64,000 nucleotides of DNA, from positions 1,178,001 to 1,242,000 of the forward strand of contig JAHBTP010000001.1 of the NCBI GenBank assembly GCA_019638485.1. The letters are read 5' to 3'. Numbering within the stretch: the stretch's first letter is position 1; each line of letters begins with the position of its first letter. Source of the stretch: Ferruginibacter sp. Lineage in GTDB: Bacteria > Bacteroidota > Bacteroidia > Chitinophagales > Chitinophagaceae. The position numbers were made by a program, and so were the translations under genes. Positions 55,301-64,000 of the stretch are shown piece after piece. The notes beneath the pieces were generated by a model. The model ran no database searches and was not told where the DNA came from. It saw only the letters and a list, made by a program, of their open reading frames with translations.

Positions 55301-56052
55301 CAGCCAATACCCTTTTTGGTGAAATCATAGATTCAATAGAACCTGAAAAGCCAAAAATTGCACAGTGTGATGAATGGCCATTAATGGAACTTTTAGAACA
55401 CGAAAAAAGTGTGATAGGTATCTATATCAGCGGACATCCTTTGGATAATTATAATTTCGAATTAAAACATTATCACTTTACTCCACTGGCTACATATAAT
55501 GAGTATAAACATGCAGCAGATAGCCAGGAAAAAGTACCCACATACAAAATTCGTTTAGCCGGCCTGGTAACATCTGCCCAAATACGCATGTCTAAAAAGG
55601 GAAATTATTTTACCTTGCTAACTATTGAAGATTATAATCAAAAATCAGAATTTTTGCTCTTTGGGGAAGACCATCTCCGTTTTCAAACTTATTGCAAACC
55701 GGGAATTATCATTATGATAGAAGGAAACTTTAATTCAAGATTTAATAATGCAAAATATCAGTTTAACATAAGCAAGATACAATTGCTGGAAAATATTAAG
55801 CAAGATTATACTGAGCAAATTTCAATGGGTATAAGTTCAAATAATATTGATGAGGAATTACTGAATTTTTTAAAAAAGAATTTTAATCAAAACCCGGGGG
55901 AAACAAAGGTAAAGCTACATATCACTTCTCCTTATAATGAAAAATGTCATGTTACCCTGTACACTTTAACTCATGGAATTACTTTAAATGAAGAGTTGAT
56001 TCAATTTCTAAATCTCCGTCCTTCCATTGATGTTAATGTGCAGTTAAACTAA
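52396..56052 (+). CDS. dnaE: DNA polymerase III alpha subunit
   Basis: The 1218-residue protein has the PHP domain start (FSHLHVHTQFSLLDGAAAID), the polymerase motif GPGRGSAAGSVVAYCIGI and the catalytic PDIDTDFDDEGREKV (~416-430), the finger motif GRADELRKAIGKKD, a helix-hairpin-helix region (FGLGGIKGVGEAAI) and a C-terminal OB fold (~1040-1130). This is the replicative polymerase of the DnaE1 type. Length is normal. Confidence 0.97.
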   Translation: MKFSHLHVHTQFSLLDGAAAIDKLFNKAIEDKMPAIAISDHGNMFGVFDFVREAYKHKNSDGSLKVKPIVGCEFYITQDRTRKTFSKGEKDPRHHQILLAKNKTGYENLVKLCSLGYTEGLYSKYPRIDKSLIHKYHEGLIATTCCLGALVPQTILKKGEEEGENEFKWWLNIFQEDYYVELQRHGMPEQERVNEILLKFAKKYNVKIIASNDSHYVEREDFNAHDILLCVNTGELQKTPALREFTDDDVNTKGKRFAFYNDQFYFKTGKEMSEVFLDLPEAIDNTNEIVDKVELLSLERELLLPHFVIPPNFKSQDEYLASITWAGANNRYKVLTPQIEERIQFELSIIEKMGFSGYFLIVSDFIRAGKELGVFIGPGRGSAAGSVVAYCIGITNIDPIKYDLLFERFLNPERKSMPDIDTDFDDEGREKVIDYVVKKYGQNQVAQIVTFGTMAAKSAIADVARVMDLPLPESRALTKLLPDRLNIRLENLFNNPLTKADITKNDKQKNDVSEKSVLTEKYDISPGDLENIKTLRNYYNSDSLAGNVLKEAQRLEGSVRNTGVHASAIIIAPKDITEILPVAASKDSKLYITQIEGNSIESAGVIKMDFLGLRTLSVLKTALKLIKQNHGVEINLDEVPLDDEATYKVFQAGDTAGFFQFESTGMQKALRELKPDKFEDLIAMNALYRPGPMQYIASFAARKHGKEEVTYDLEDMKEYLESTFGITVYQEQVMLIAQKISGFSKGRADELRKAIGKKDAKKLASLKDEFISGGEAKGHPTETLKKIWADWESFASYAFNKSHATCYAFVAFQTAYLKAHYPSEFMAALLNHADNTEKITFYMEECKRVHLNVLGPDINESFFGFAVNKKGEIRFGLGGIKGVGEAAIDQIIEERTKNGHFTSIFDLAKRVNSKAINKKTMECLAYSGSFDSFSEFHRAQYFFALPGEPSGLEKIIRYGTNVQSQASSSANTLFGEIIDSIEPEKPKIAQCDEWPLMELLEHEKSVIGIYISGHPLDNYNFELKHYHFTPLATYNEYKHAADSQEKVPTYKIRLAGLVTSAQIRMSKKGNYFTLLTIEDYNQKSEFLLFGEDHLRFQTYCKPGIIIMIEGNFNSRFNNAKYQFNISKIQLLENIKQDYTEQISMGISSNNIDEELLNFLKKNFNQNPGETKVKLHITSPYNEKCHVTLYTLTHGITLNEELIQFLNLRPSIDVNVQLN

Positions 56053-56102
56053 ACAATATATGCACAGTTAAGCTGAAGTGATTTTCTCCCGCTTTTTAGT
56101 AT

Positions 56103-56110
56103 TAACTTTG
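56103..56110 (+). promoter_or_regulatory. Promoter -7 element of trxA
   Basis: TAACTTTG, a perfect TAnnTTTG box, lies 29 bases before the trxA start. Confidence 0.6.
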
Positions 56111-56138
56111 CAAAGAAATTAAATTAAACTAAAACAAT

Positions 56139-56456
56139 ATGGCACTTGAATTTACAGATGCAAACTTTAAAACCGAAGTACTGGATTCTGATAAGCTATC
56201 GGTAGTTGATTTTTGGGCAGAATGGTGTGGTCCATGCCGTGCAATAGGTCCCGTTATCGAAGAACTTGCTAAAGAATATAATGGTAAGGTAAAAGTAGGT
56301 AAGGTAAATGTGGATAATAATCCAAAAGTATCTACGGATTATGGCATTACAAGTATCCCTGCAATTTTATTTTTAAAGAATGGAGTTGTAGTAGATAAAC
56401 TTGTAGGAGCACAACCCAAAGGAAATTTCGTTAAGAAAATAGAAGCACATATCTAA
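56139..56456 (+). CDS. trxA: Thioredoxin
   Basis: The 105-residue protein has [15 protein letters not shown] with the WCGPC active site (~28-32) and [12 protein letters not shown] with the cis-Pro. It is the classic full-length thioredoxin that serves ribonucleotide reductase, MsrA and others. It has its own promoter and a strong terminator, so it is transcribed alone. Confidence 0.97.
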   Translation: MALEFTDANFKTEVLDSDKLSVVDFWAEWCGPCRAIGPVIEELAKEYNGKVKVGKVNVDNNPKVSTDYGITSIPAILFLKNGVVVDKLVGAQPKGNFVKKIEAHI

Positions 56457-56495
56457 ACACTGTCTCCCAAAAGATAAAATTTTTTTTTGAGGATT

Positions 56496-56520
56496 ATAAT
56501 CCCGGATTACCCGGGATTAT
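56496..56520. terminator. Bidirectional terminator between trxA and the permease gene
   Basis: ATAATCCCGG and CCGGGATTAT form a perfect 10-base stem around ATTAC, with T runs on the plus side (TTTATTTTATT) and A/T-rich DNA on the other. It serves both convergent genes. Confidence 0.85.
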
Positions 56521-56556
56521 TTTATTTTATTACATGCAATAAATACATCTGAAAGG

Positions 56557-57834
56557 TTAATGACTCACCACAGCCTTTGCCATTTCATCCGGATTATGTT
56601 TATACTTAAACATTATGGCAAATAATATAGCCACAACCAAGGCATAACCGGCAAATGAAAGCCATATCCCATGCCAGTCTTTTTGGCCATTGACCAAGGT
56701 AAAATAATCATCAATTACATAACCACTTACCCGGCTTCCAAGAAAGGCCCCTACTCCATTTGTCATCATCATAAATAACCCTTGAGCACTCGATCGAATA
56801 GATGGGCTGGTAGTGGTTTCAACAAAGAGAGAACCCGATATATTAAAAAAGTCGAAAGCCATACCATATACAACACAGGAAAGAAAAATCATCCAAAGCC
56901 CACCGGCAGGGTCACCATAAGCAAATAAGCCAAAACGAAGCACCCAGGCAAGCATAGAAATAAGCATCACATTTTTAATTCCAAATTTTTTAAGAAAAAA
57001 TGGAATAGTTAAAATGAACAGTGTTTCGGAAATCTGAGAAATAGACATGATTATGGTAGAATATTTTACCACAAAGGAATCAGGCCCGTACAATGGGTTA
57101 TTTTTAAAATCATCTAAAAAAGTGTCCCCATACATATTAGTCAATTGCAATGCTGCACCCAAAAACATAGAGAAAATAAAAAATAATGCTGTTCGGTAAT
57201 CTTTAAAAAGCTTAAAGGCATTTAATCCTAATTGTTCAACAAGCGTTGCATCCTTAGAAATAGATTTCTGCGGCGGACATTTGGGAAGAGTGAACGAATA
57301 GATACCCAATAAAACGGCAATTACTCCCGCAATTAAAAACTGATTAGTGTTGGCCTTACTTCCGGTTAAATTGGTAATCCACATCGCAACAATAAAGCCT
57401 ACAGTACCCCAAACCCTAATTGGTGGGAAAACCTTAACTACATCGTAACCTTCCCTATGCAGCAAGGTATAAGAAAGAGAATTTGACAATGAAATAGTAG
57501 GCATATAAAAAATCATGGCTAAAAACACCACGTAGTATAAAGTATCCGCATCATGAACCTGGGTGATGTAAAACAAAGAAAGACCATACAAAATATGCAG
57601 AATACCATATAACTTTTCTACATTAATCCACTTATCTGCTATTATACCGGTAATGGCAGGCATAAATAATGATGAGATAGCCAAGGTAGAAAAAATAGCC
57701 CCAAACTTTGCACCGGCGTTTTCAATATGACCTATATCGTTTGAAAAATAATAAGTAGCAATAGTTATTAACCAGGCTCCCCAAACAAAAAATTGAAGGA
57801 AACTCAAAACAGTAAGTCGAAATTTCAAGTTCAT
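56557..57834 (-). CDS. Nucleoside permease, NupG type (major facilitator)
   Basis: The 425-residue protein has about twelve membrane segments, beginning LTVLSFLQFFVWGAWLITIA and including FPPIRVWGTVGFIVAMWITN, the R-x-WGTxGF motif common in NupG/xanthosine:H+ symporters. It imports nucleosides by proton symport. It is convergent with trxA. Confidence 0.85.
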   Translation of the reverse strand: MNLKFRLTVLSFLQFFVWGAWLITIATYYFSNDIGHIENAGAKFGAIFSTLAISSLFMPAITGIIADKWINVEKLYGILHILYGLSLFYITQVHDADTLYYVVFLAMIFYMPTISLSNSLSYTLLHREGYDVVKVFPPIRVWGTVGFIVAMWITNLTGSKANTNQFLIAGVIAVLLGIYSFTLPKCPPQKSISKDATLVEQLGLNAFKLFKDYRTALFFIFSMFLGAALQLTNMYGDTFLDDFKNNPLYGPDSFVVKYSTIIMSISQISETLFILTIPFFLKKFGIKNVMLISMLAWVLRFGLFAYGDPAGGLWMIFLSCVVYGMAFDFFNISGSLFVETTTSPSIRSSAQGLFMMMTNGVGAFLGSRVSGYVIDDYFTLVNGQKDWHGIWLSFAGYALVVAILFAIMFKYKHNPDEMAKAVVSH

Positions 57835-57944
57835 AAAAAGACTTTCAGTATTAAGTATCGAATGTATAAATAATAATTATAGGATTATCATACTAACAAG
57901 AATTTTTAACCCAAAATTCAGTGTTAGTTTAATAATTTTGCAGC

Positions 57945-59093
57945 ATGGCTACATTCCCCGCATTTCTTTTCAATACAACGAAAAGCAAGCCTCTTCTTCA
58001 AATTGCAGAAAAAGTACACAACAATGAGATGATAAGTGATGAAGAGTGTCTGCTCCTTTTTAAAGAAGGTAGTTTAGGCTTTGTAGGTTCTTTGGCTAAT
58101 TATATTCGAGAAAATAAGTATGGAGATAAAACCTATTTTAACCGCAACTTTCATATAGAACCTACCAATGTATGTGTGTTCAGTTGCAGTTTTTGCTCTT
58201 ATTCTCGTCTATATGCAAAACGTGAGGAAGGTTGGGAATTAAGTGTGGATGAAATGGTAGATATCGTTAAAAGCTACGATGGGAAACCGGTTACTGAAGT
58301 GCACATCGTAGGCGGTGTACATCCAAAAATGAATCTGGATTATTTTATTGAACTGATTCAAAAGATACATACACACCGACCTAATTTGCATATTAAAGCT
58401 TTTACTGCTGTTGAACTCGATTATATGTTTAGAAAGGCTAAAGTAACCCGGGAAAAAGGTATGCAAATTTTGAAAGATGCAGGTTTGCAATCATTGCCTG
58501 GTGGCGGAGCAGAAATATTTCATCCTGATATAAGAAAACAGATTGCAGGTGACAAGGTGGATGCTGAAGGCTGGTTAGCCATCCATGAAATTGCACACCG
58601 ATTAGGTGTACATAGTAATGCCACCATGTTATATGGCCACATTGAAAAGTTTGAACATCGTGTTGACCACATGCGCAGACTTCGTGATTTGCAAAACAAA
58701 ACAAATGGCTTTAATACATTCATTCCATTAAAATTTAGGAACAAAAATAACGACATGAGCCATGTTCCTGAATCTACTTTAATAGAAGATCTTAGAATGT
58801 ATGCCATTGCTCGTATCTATCTGCACAACTTCCAACATATTAAAGCTTACTGGCCAATGCTTGGCAGACATAATGCCCAAATGACGCTATCCTTTGGTGT
58901 AGATGATTTAGACGGAACCATTGACGACTCAACAAGAATTTATACCATGGCAGGTAGTGAAGAACAAAACCCTACCTTGTCAACTACTGAATTAGTACAA
59001 CTGATAAGGCAAGCTCACCGAATACCTGTTGAGCGAGATACCCTATACAATGAAATAAAAGTATATTCTTTGGAAGAAGTTATAGCAGACTAA
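57945..59093 (+). CDS. mqnE: Aminofutalosine synthase (radical SAM)
   Basis: The 382-residue protein has the radical-SAM motif CVFSCSFCSYSR (CxxxCxxC) at ~75-86, then EVHIVGGVHPKM, LPGGGAEIFHPDIR and FGVDDLDGTIDDS, the MqnE/CofH pattern. It joins the chorismate-derived enolpyruvyl benzoate with SAM in the futalosine route to menaquinone. No other mqn gene is adjacent. It indicates menaquinone-based respiration. Confidence 0.92.
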   Translation: MATFPAFLFNTTKSKPLLQIAEKVHNNEMISDEECLLLFKEGSLGFVGSLANYIRENKYGDKTYFNRNFHIEPTNVCVFSCSFCSYSRLYAKREEGWELSVDEMVDIVKSYDGKPVTEVHIVGGVHPKMNLDYFIELIQKIHTHRPNLHIKAFTAVELDYMFRKAKVTREKGMQILKDAGLQSLPGGGAEIFHPDIRKQIAGDKVDAEGWLAIHEIAHRLGVHSNATMLYGHIEKFEHRVDHMRRLRDLQNKTNGFNTFIPLKFRNKNNDMSHVPESTLIEDLRMYAIARIYLHNFQHIKAYWPMLGRHNAQMTLSFGVDDLDGTIDDSTRIYTMAGSEEQNPTLSTTELVQLIRQAHRIPVERDTLYNEIKVYSLEEVIAD

Positions 59094-59225
59094 TAAAAAA
59101 ACAATTTTGATTTCTCTGGCTTCTTCTGATTAGCTTTTTCTCTTCTTTTAAATTCGTAATTAATAATTTTACTTAAGCTTTCTATTTTGAAACACTTAAG
59201 TTTTTGAATAGTAGTATTAAAAAAA

Positions 59226-59250
59226 GGGCTGAACTCTTTAGAGTCAGCCC
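59226..59250. terminator. Bidirectional terminator between mqnE and ompA-like gene
   Basis: GGGCTGAACTC pairs with GAGTCAGCCC (one bulged A) around TTTA, with A5 before and TTTTATATTTTTT after. Confidence 0.85.
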
Positions 59251-59273
59251 TTTTATATTTTTTAACCTATGTA

Positions 59274-60605
59274 TTAAAAGTTGCGAACAGTCATTTCGGT
59301 CCTCCTGTTTTGAGCACGACCTGCAGCTGTAGCATTATTTGCAATTGGCTTAGATGCTCCAAACCCTGTTGCTTTTAGGCGGCTTGCATCAACACCCTTA
59401 GCTATCAAATAATCTTTTACTGAATTAGCACGCTTCTCAGACAAAGCCTGATTAACTGCATCAGAACCTTGGCTATCAGTGTGGCCATCAATATCAATCA
59501 TTAATGAATTGTCATCTTGCATCAACTTAGCCACTTCGTCTAATGACTTAAATGACTTAGGCATCAATTTAGCACTGCCTGTTGAGAAGAACACATTCTT
59601 AGCTGCAAAATTAATTTTCTCTACAACCTGTTTAGCAATTTCAGGACATCCATTATTGCTTGCAGGGCCAGGACGAGTTGGGCACTTATCTACTTCATCA
59701 TTAACTCCATCACCATCAGTATCCGGAATAGGACAACCTTGGTAACGAGCTACACCAGCTACATCAGGGCATTTATCTTCTTCATCATTAATACCATCCC
59801 CATCGCTATCAGGAATCGGGCAACCATCATATTTAGCTACACCAGGAATATCCGGGCATTTATCTAAATCATCAGCAATTCCATCTCCGTCCCTATCAGG
59901 GCAACCTTGTAAAGAAGCTAAACCAGCTACATCAGGACAACGATCTTCACTATCAATAACACCATCACCATCACGATCCTGAACCGGAGGGGGCGGTGGA
60001 GGTAATACAACCTTAGGTTTGTCAGCTCTCATCTTAGTAAAGAAGCCGATAGAATAATTCATGTGGTCTTTAAACACATCTTCAGTAAGCGTCCAACGAT
60101 AGTTAGCCTGTGCCATAATGTAAGTAGCTCCCTTTATATTAAACTGCATCCCAATTCCTGTTGGAGCAAAAGCACCAATTTCACCCATATATGTTCCTGC
60201 ACCAATACCTGCAGATAAGAATGGATTAACCACTACATTATCATTGAAAGGACGAAGGTGAACAGAAGGTTCTAATTCCAAACCAAATCCTGCCCTGCGA
60301 TCTAAAGTCTCTCCTCTTTCTTTTGCATAATCATGAAAAGCGGCATTTAATCTTACCGAGAAATCTAACTTATTAGTAATCCCTCTCCAATAGGCAAAAC
60401 CAACACCATAAGACATATCTCTTAACTTGGTTATATTCCTAAAATTAGAGTTATCCTCTTTAAATGCTTGGATGGTGTTAAAATCCAATGCATTGACATA
60501 AAAGCCCAATAATGCAGGTTTCTTTGCCGGCTGTGAATTGTTTTGTGCAAATGCCCCTGCCCCTAAAAATGCAAAGGAAACAAGCAATGCAATTTTTCGT
60601 TTCAT
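59274..60605 (-). CDS. OmpA-family outer-membrane protein with TSP3 repeats
   Basis: The start at 60605 (MKRKIALLVSFAFLGAGAFA) gives a signal peptide. Residues ~20-205 form a beta barrel, a Pro-rich hinge (VVLPPPPPPVQ) follows, then four calcium-binding thrombospondin type-3 repeats (DRDGDGVIDSEDRCPD and relatives) and a C-terminal OmpA domain (DGHTDSQGSDAVNQALSEKR ... AQNRRTEMTV) that binds peptidoglycan. It is a major porin-like structural protein of Bacteroidota. Confidence 0.95.
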   Translation of the reverse strand: MKRKIALLVSFAFLGAGAFAQNNSQPAKKPALLGFYVNALDFNTIQAFKEDNSNFRNITKLRDMSYGVGFAYWRGITNKLDFSVRLNAAFHDYAKERGETLDRRAGFGLELEPSVHLRPFNDNVVVNPFLSAGIGAGTYMGEIGAFAPTGIGMQFNIKGATYIMAQANYRWTLTEDVFKDHMNYSIGFFTKMRADKPKVVLPPPPPPVQDRDGDGVIDSEDRCPDVAGLASLQGCPDRDGDGIADDLDKCPDIPGVAKYDGCPIPDSDGDGINDEEDKCPDVAGVARYQGCPIPDTDGDGVNDEVDKCPTRPGPASNNGCPEIAKQVVEKINFAAKNVFFSTGSAKLMPKSFKSLDEVAKLMQDDNSLMIDIDGHTDSQGSDAVNQALSEKRANSVKDYLIAKGVDASRLKATGFGASKPIANNATAAGRAQNRRTEMTVRNF

Positions 60606-60988
60606 AAATGCTGTAGTTTTAATGTAAGTTTTACTGCTGAAAAGAATTATTTCCAACAGGTTAAAATCTTGGCAAATGTAATGTCTAAATGCATAAAAAT
60701 CAAAGGAAATTTATTAACGATGAATATTTATTATTTTCTATTATATCAATTATTATAAATATATATAACCTCCCATTTATAAATAGGGTCAGGTATCTTA
60801 TAAAACCAGCCTTTATTTACAGATACCCGGCTCATTAAGTTTTAGAAGTAATTAATTGATTTTGAAGTTATAGTAAGATAATATTTAATAATCTGTCCTA
60901 ATTTTTCTATTTGATGAAATACTTACTTATGATTACAACTTATTGAAAAAATTTAGTGAATACCTTATATATTTGCAGCGCTTTAAGC
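60606..60988. other. AT-rich intergenic region, ompA-like promoter side
   Basis: About 380 bases with high AT content and no gene. It should hold the promoter and long leader of the ompA-like gene (minus strand) and the promoter of the tRNA; no hairpin or clear box is assigned. Confidence 0.45.
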
Positions 60989-61062
<74 letters not shown>

Positions 61063-61063
61063 C

Positions 61064-61087
61064 AAAGCTCCCGGTTATGGGAGCTTT
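61064..61087 (+). terminator. Terminator of the tRNA-Arg transcript
   Basis: AAAGCTCCC and GGGAGCTTT form a perfect 9-base stem around GGTTAT, followed by TCC and TTTTT. Confidence 0.85.
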
Positions 61088-61110
61088 TCCTTTTTAATGA
61101 ATTTCATAAA

Positions 61111-61785
61111 ATGGATGTAAAGATTCACCCTTCATGGAAAAAGGTTTTAAAGGAAGAGTTTAACCGCGAATATTTTTTGCAGGTTACCAACTTTGTCAGA
61201 ATGGAAAAAATGAGTGGGAAAATTATCTATCCTCCCGGCCCACTTATTTTCAATGCATTTAATCAAACACCATTTAACGAAGTGAAAGTGGTTATATTAG
61301 GTCAAGATCCGTATCATGGGAAAGACCAGGCCCACGGGTTAAGTTTTTCAGTTCCGCAAGGAGTAAAGCCTCCTCCCTCTTTAGTAAACATCTTTAAAGA
61401 ATTATCCTCTGATATAGGATTAAAAATTTCATCCCAAAGCGGAGATTTAACACCATGGGCAAAGCAAGGAGTGTTGCTGCTTAACGCCGCGCTTACCGTA
61501 AGAGAAGGCGAACCATTCAGCCACGCCAATTACGGATGGGCAGAATTTACCGATAATGTAATCCGTATTTTATCTGAAAAAAAAGAAAATCTTGTTTTTA
61601 TATTATGGGGAAATTTTGCACGGCAAAAACAAACCCTCATAGACGAAACAAAACATTTAGTTTTATTTTCGGCGCATCCCTCTCCATTTTCCGCCGATAA
61701 AGGTTTCTTCGGATGCAAACATTTTTCAAAAACCAATACATGGCTGGTTCAGCACAACATTGCACCTATTAACTGGATGGTTTAA
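61111..61785 (+). CDS. ung: Uracil-DNA glycosylase
   Basis: The start at 61111 (MDVKIHPSWKKVLKEEFNRE) is preferred to an in-frame extension through the tRNA. The 224-residue protein has the family-1 motif GQDPYHGKDQAHGLSFSV (catalytic Asp) and HPSPFSADKGFFGCKHFS (DNA-minor-groove loop His). It removes uracil from DNA at the start of base-excision repair. Confidence 0.97.
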   Translation: MDVKIHPSWKKVLKEEFNREYFLQVTNFVRMEKMSGKIIYPPGPLIFNAFNQTPFNEVKVVILGQDPYHGKDQAHGLSFSVPQGVKPPPSLVNIFKELSSDIGLKISSQSGDLTPWAKQGVLLLNAALTVREGEPFSHANYGWAEFTDNVIRILSEKKENLVFILWGNFARQKQTLIDETKHLVLFSAHPSPFSADKGFFGCKHFSKTNTWLVQHNIAPINWMV

Positions 61786-61799
61786 TTAACTTGCAACTT

Positions 61800-62552
61800 A
61801 TGAAGGCTTTTAAATTGATATTTGGTCGCATTTGGGCTTTTTGGGGCCTCCTTTCTTTTTTTCTAACTTTTTTAATCTTTTACCTGCCAAGTATGCTTGC
61901 CTACTTGATGCCACCATATAGCGGACAGATTTATTTTTTACAGGTTGCAAAAATATGGATGCGGATATGGTTATTTCTTATCGGATGCCCAATAAAAATT
62001 TCCGGAAGAGAAAGTTTTCAAAAAGGGAAAAATTATGTTGTTGTGTTTAATCATAATGCCCTGCTTGACCCTCCATTATCCTGCCCCTTCTCTGCATTTC
62101 CCAACAAAACCATAGCAAAAAAATCGTTTGTCAAAATTCCTTTCTTTGGATGGTATTACCGAAAAGGTGCTGTATTAATAGATAGAAAAAATGAAGTTAG
62201 CAGACAACGTAGTTTTGAAGAAATGAAAAGAGTATTACTAACGGGGATGCACATGTGCATCTATCCTGAAGGCACCCGAAACAGAACAAATGAGCCAATG
62301 AAATCATTCTATAATGGTGCTTTCAAACTTGCAGTAGATTGCAATAAAGAAGTAATTCCCTGTGTGATTACCGGAACCAGAAAGGCTATGCCTCCTCATA
62401 TCCCCTTCTACCTGATACCGGCCAAGCTCACCATGCATTTTCTTAATGCAGAGGCTCCGGGTACAAATGTAGAGGAGTTGAAAACAAGAGTAAGAAGTAA
62501 AATGATTGAAGCCTATACCAAACAATTAGAAAATCAGAAATCAAAAAAATAA
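61800..62552 (+). CDS. 1-acylglycerol-3-phosphate acyltransferase-like protein
   Basis: The start at 61800 (MKAFKLIFGRIWAFWGLL) is chosen. The 250-residue protein has an N-terminal membrane segment (LLSFFLTFLIFYLPSMLAYL) and PlsC motifs: NHNALLDPP (H-x4-D, ~83-88), KSFVKIPFFGWYYRKGAVLI DR, YPEGTRNR and VIPCVITGTR. It acylates lysophosphatidate at the inner membrane. Its end overlaps the convergent LptD-like gene by 19 bases. Confidence 0.92.
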   Translation: MKAFKLIFGRIWAFWGLLSFFLTFLIFYLPSMLAYLMPPYSGQIYFLQVAKIWMRIWLFLIGCPIKISGRESFQKGKNYVVVFNHNALLDPPLSCPFSAFPNKTIAKKSFVKIPFFGWYYRKGAVLIDRKNEVSRQRSFEEMKRVLLTGMHMCIYPEGTRNRTNEPMKSFYNGAFKLAVDCNKEVIPCVITGTRKAMPPHIPFYLIPAKLTMHFLNAEAPGTNVEELKTRVRSKMIEAYTKQLENQKSKK

Positions 62553-64000
62553 CGGGTACGATTAACCTTTAAATCTCGTAATAACACTGATTTAGGACTA
62601 ATAGTGATATTAAAAAAACGATAGCGTCCTACAGGTGAAACATTTACCGCCATTTGCCAGCAATGCATATCTCGTGATAAATACATGCTTATTGTACCTA
62701 CTTCTCGTAAAGTAATATTGTAAAATCCAGTCATGCCCAGCTTCCATTTTGGCGTAAGATTTATAGCCCCATTCCAATTAACATCTTGAAAAACCTGGGG
62801 TTTAAAACGTCGTAAATCTTGTCGGTAGTTACTTTGAAAACGTAAACTATATCCAAAATCAATACTCCAGGGAATTGAAAAATCAGCAAATTCACCGGGG
62901 TTATTATATATATATGCAGCCTCACGTTGGTAATCATCAAGCGTAAGTCCTGTGCCTTCCGGTGGCAAAAATGAAGGAGTCGCCTTATTACTTTCCTTTT
63001 TCTTTTCACCACCTTTAAATGAACTCTGTAAGGAGATACTACCTGAACGCATACGACCGAGGGTGAACGGTGTTTTCGTCCATACTAATTTATCTACTGC
63101 CCTTCCCATTGTATCATACAAATAAGGATCCATTACAGCAGAAGCAGTGATGTTAATGCGATTTAAAATATTACTGCGGGCTGTAAGATTTAATGGACCA
63201 AGCCTAAATGAATCTGCAAGGAAATTATATGTACCATTTAAACTTAAGCCATCCAAAATAGATACCTTCTTCAACTTTGTTGAATCTGATTTATCCTTAA
63301 TCTTCATGCCTAAATTATTATCTATGGAAAAACTTAATCCGCCAAATTTTCCAGCACCATAAGCACCATAAATACTCCCTTCATAAATAGAATAACGTGC
63401 GGTTCGTCCAAAAGTATCAACTTGTGTTTCGTAATATGAACCACTATTCATATCAGGCTTGTAATTAATTACAACACTCGGCCTAATTTCATGCCGGATT
63501 GCCTGAATTTTACTTTTCTTTTTAAAGCCATACATTCCAAAAATTCGGGTAGAAGCGCCCAGCCCAAAACTAATTTCGCGCGCAGTAAAAAAACCACGAG
63601 AAATAGCCGTATCCACTTTTTTATCTATACTATTCCAAGAGCGCATAAATTTCTTCTGATACCATCTTTCCTGATAGGAAACAGATGGACTAATTTGAAG
63701 TGGCCCAAGTTCCGGTAGCGATAATGAAATGGGGATACTATGCATGGCTCCCCATTGGAAATTATCATTTATTTGCTGCATAATTCTTCCTGCAGTATCA
63801 TAAAAAGAAGTAAGGCTGCGCGCATTGGTATTAAGACCGATGCCCAAATTTTCGTACCATTTCAATTTCCCAACAGGATTAACTCTCCTAAATGGATACA
63901 GGGTATTTATATTAAATGCTACATCTGGCAGATTCAGATTAATTAACCGGTTTTGTGTGTTTTGATTATGATTGGCATTAATGGAAATATTATAGGGCTT
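62534..64000 (-). CDS. LptD-like outer-membrane protein, C-terminal part (partial)
   Basis: The frame is open to the window edge (INLNLPDVAFNINTLYPFRR precedes the first in-frame start candidate), so only the last ~488 residues are seen. They consist of amphipathic beta strands (ISLSLPELGPLQISPSVSYQ, FGGLSFSIDNNLGMKIKDKS, WSIDFGYSLRFQSNYRQDLR, WKLGMTGFYNITLREVGTIS) and end in RTRYFFDF with a terminal Phe, typical of outer-membrane barrels. The pattern fits the Bacteroidota putative LPS assembly protein LptD. Moderate confidence in the exact family. Confidence 0.8.
   Translation of the reverse strand, partial: KPYNISINANHNQNTQNRLINLNLPDVAFNINTLYPFRRVNPVGKLKWYENLGIGLNTNARSLTSFYDTAGRIMQQINDNFQWGAMHSIPISLSLPELGPLQISPSVSYQERWYQKKFMRSWNSIDKKVDTAISRGFFTAREISFGLGASTRIFGMYGFKKKSKIQAIRHEIRPSVVINYKPDMNSGSYYETQVDTFGRTARYSIYEGSIYGAYGAGKFGGLSFSIDNNLGMKIKDKSDSTKLKKVSILDGLSLNGTYNFLADSFRLGPLNLTARSNILNRINITASAVMDPYLYDTMGRAVDKLVWTKTPFTLGRMRSGSISLQSSFKGGEKKKESNKATPSFLPPEGTGLTLDDYQREAAYIYNNPGEFADFSIPWSIDFGYSLRFQSNYRQDLRRFKPQVFQDVNWNGAINLTPKWKLGMTGFYNITLREVGTISMYLSRDMHCWQMAVNVSPVGRYRFFNITISPKSVLLRDLKVNRTRYFFDF

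Overview
The window looks like a chromosomal segment of a Bacteroidota bacterium, most likely from the Chitinophagaceae or a near relative. This rests on the AT-rich intergenic DNA, the TAnnTTTG-type promoter elements, a futalosine-pathway menaquinone gene (mqnE), a fused CcsBA protein, an RteC-type regulator, a very large secreted RHS protein and a TSP3-OmpA porin. No database search was possible, so family names come from recognisable motifs.

Left part (1-17.7 kb), an RHS polymorphic-toxin locus. A 3144-residue secreted RHS protein ends in a LysM module and an unrecognised C-terminal toxin, and overlaps a small lipoprotein gene that is the likely immunity partner. Downstream, on the opposite strand, lie four orphan RHS tip plus immunity cassettes: A with a GIY-YIG-like tip and Imm26, B with an HNH-like tip and a DUF2185-like immunity protein, C with an unknown tip and a membrane-anchored immunity candidate, and D with a coiled-coil tip and a small acidic partner. 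All four begin at the same point of the RHS coding sequence (Y/S-PFG-M-x-MP) that is also present in the full-length gene. The array therefore forms inverted repeats with the expressed copy. A truncated IS481-type transposase fused to a membrane-protein remnant lies between them, and a tyrosine recombinase gene starts 112 bases beyond the last cassette.

Middle part (17.8-34.3 kb), an integrative element. It carries a tyrosine integrase, a secreted protein, RteC, an excisionase-like HTH protein, a DnaD-like replication protein, a DnaC-like ATPase, a cargo block that resembles defence genes (zinc ribbon plus PD-(D/E)XK protein, AlbA_2/HATPase protein, DUF4365-like protein), a 1.4-kb hairpin-rich stretch without convincing genes flanked by two copies of a 66-base structured element, a YegP-like protein, and a small set of genes (two short membrane proteins, DUF5675, a conserved unknown). 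No conjugation, terminase or portal gene is visible. The right end consists of tandem 163-bp repeats starting with what looks like the 3' end of a tRNA-Ser gene. Another copy of the repeat lies at 42.0 kb, so 34.3-42.0 kb is bracketed by these repeats.

Right part (34.7-64 kb), mostly housekeeping and redox genes. An operon of DoxX-like protein, ECF sigma factor, FolE and a flavin reductase is followed by a di-haem cytochrome lipoprotein and CcsBA. Then come MutS2-like, MsrA, OsmC, rhodanese, small membrane proteins, a Tll0287-like haem lipoprotein, thioredoxin and a Crp/Fnr regulator. A TGTAAC-nAAA-GT motif recurs upstream of three of these genes. The rest is a peptide-binding lipoprotein, an M1 peptidase, an NlpC/P60 hydrolase, DnaE, TrxA, a nucleoside permease, MqnE, OmpA, tRNA-Arg(TCT), Ung, a PlsC-like acyltransferase and the C-terminal part of an LptD-like protein cut by the window end.
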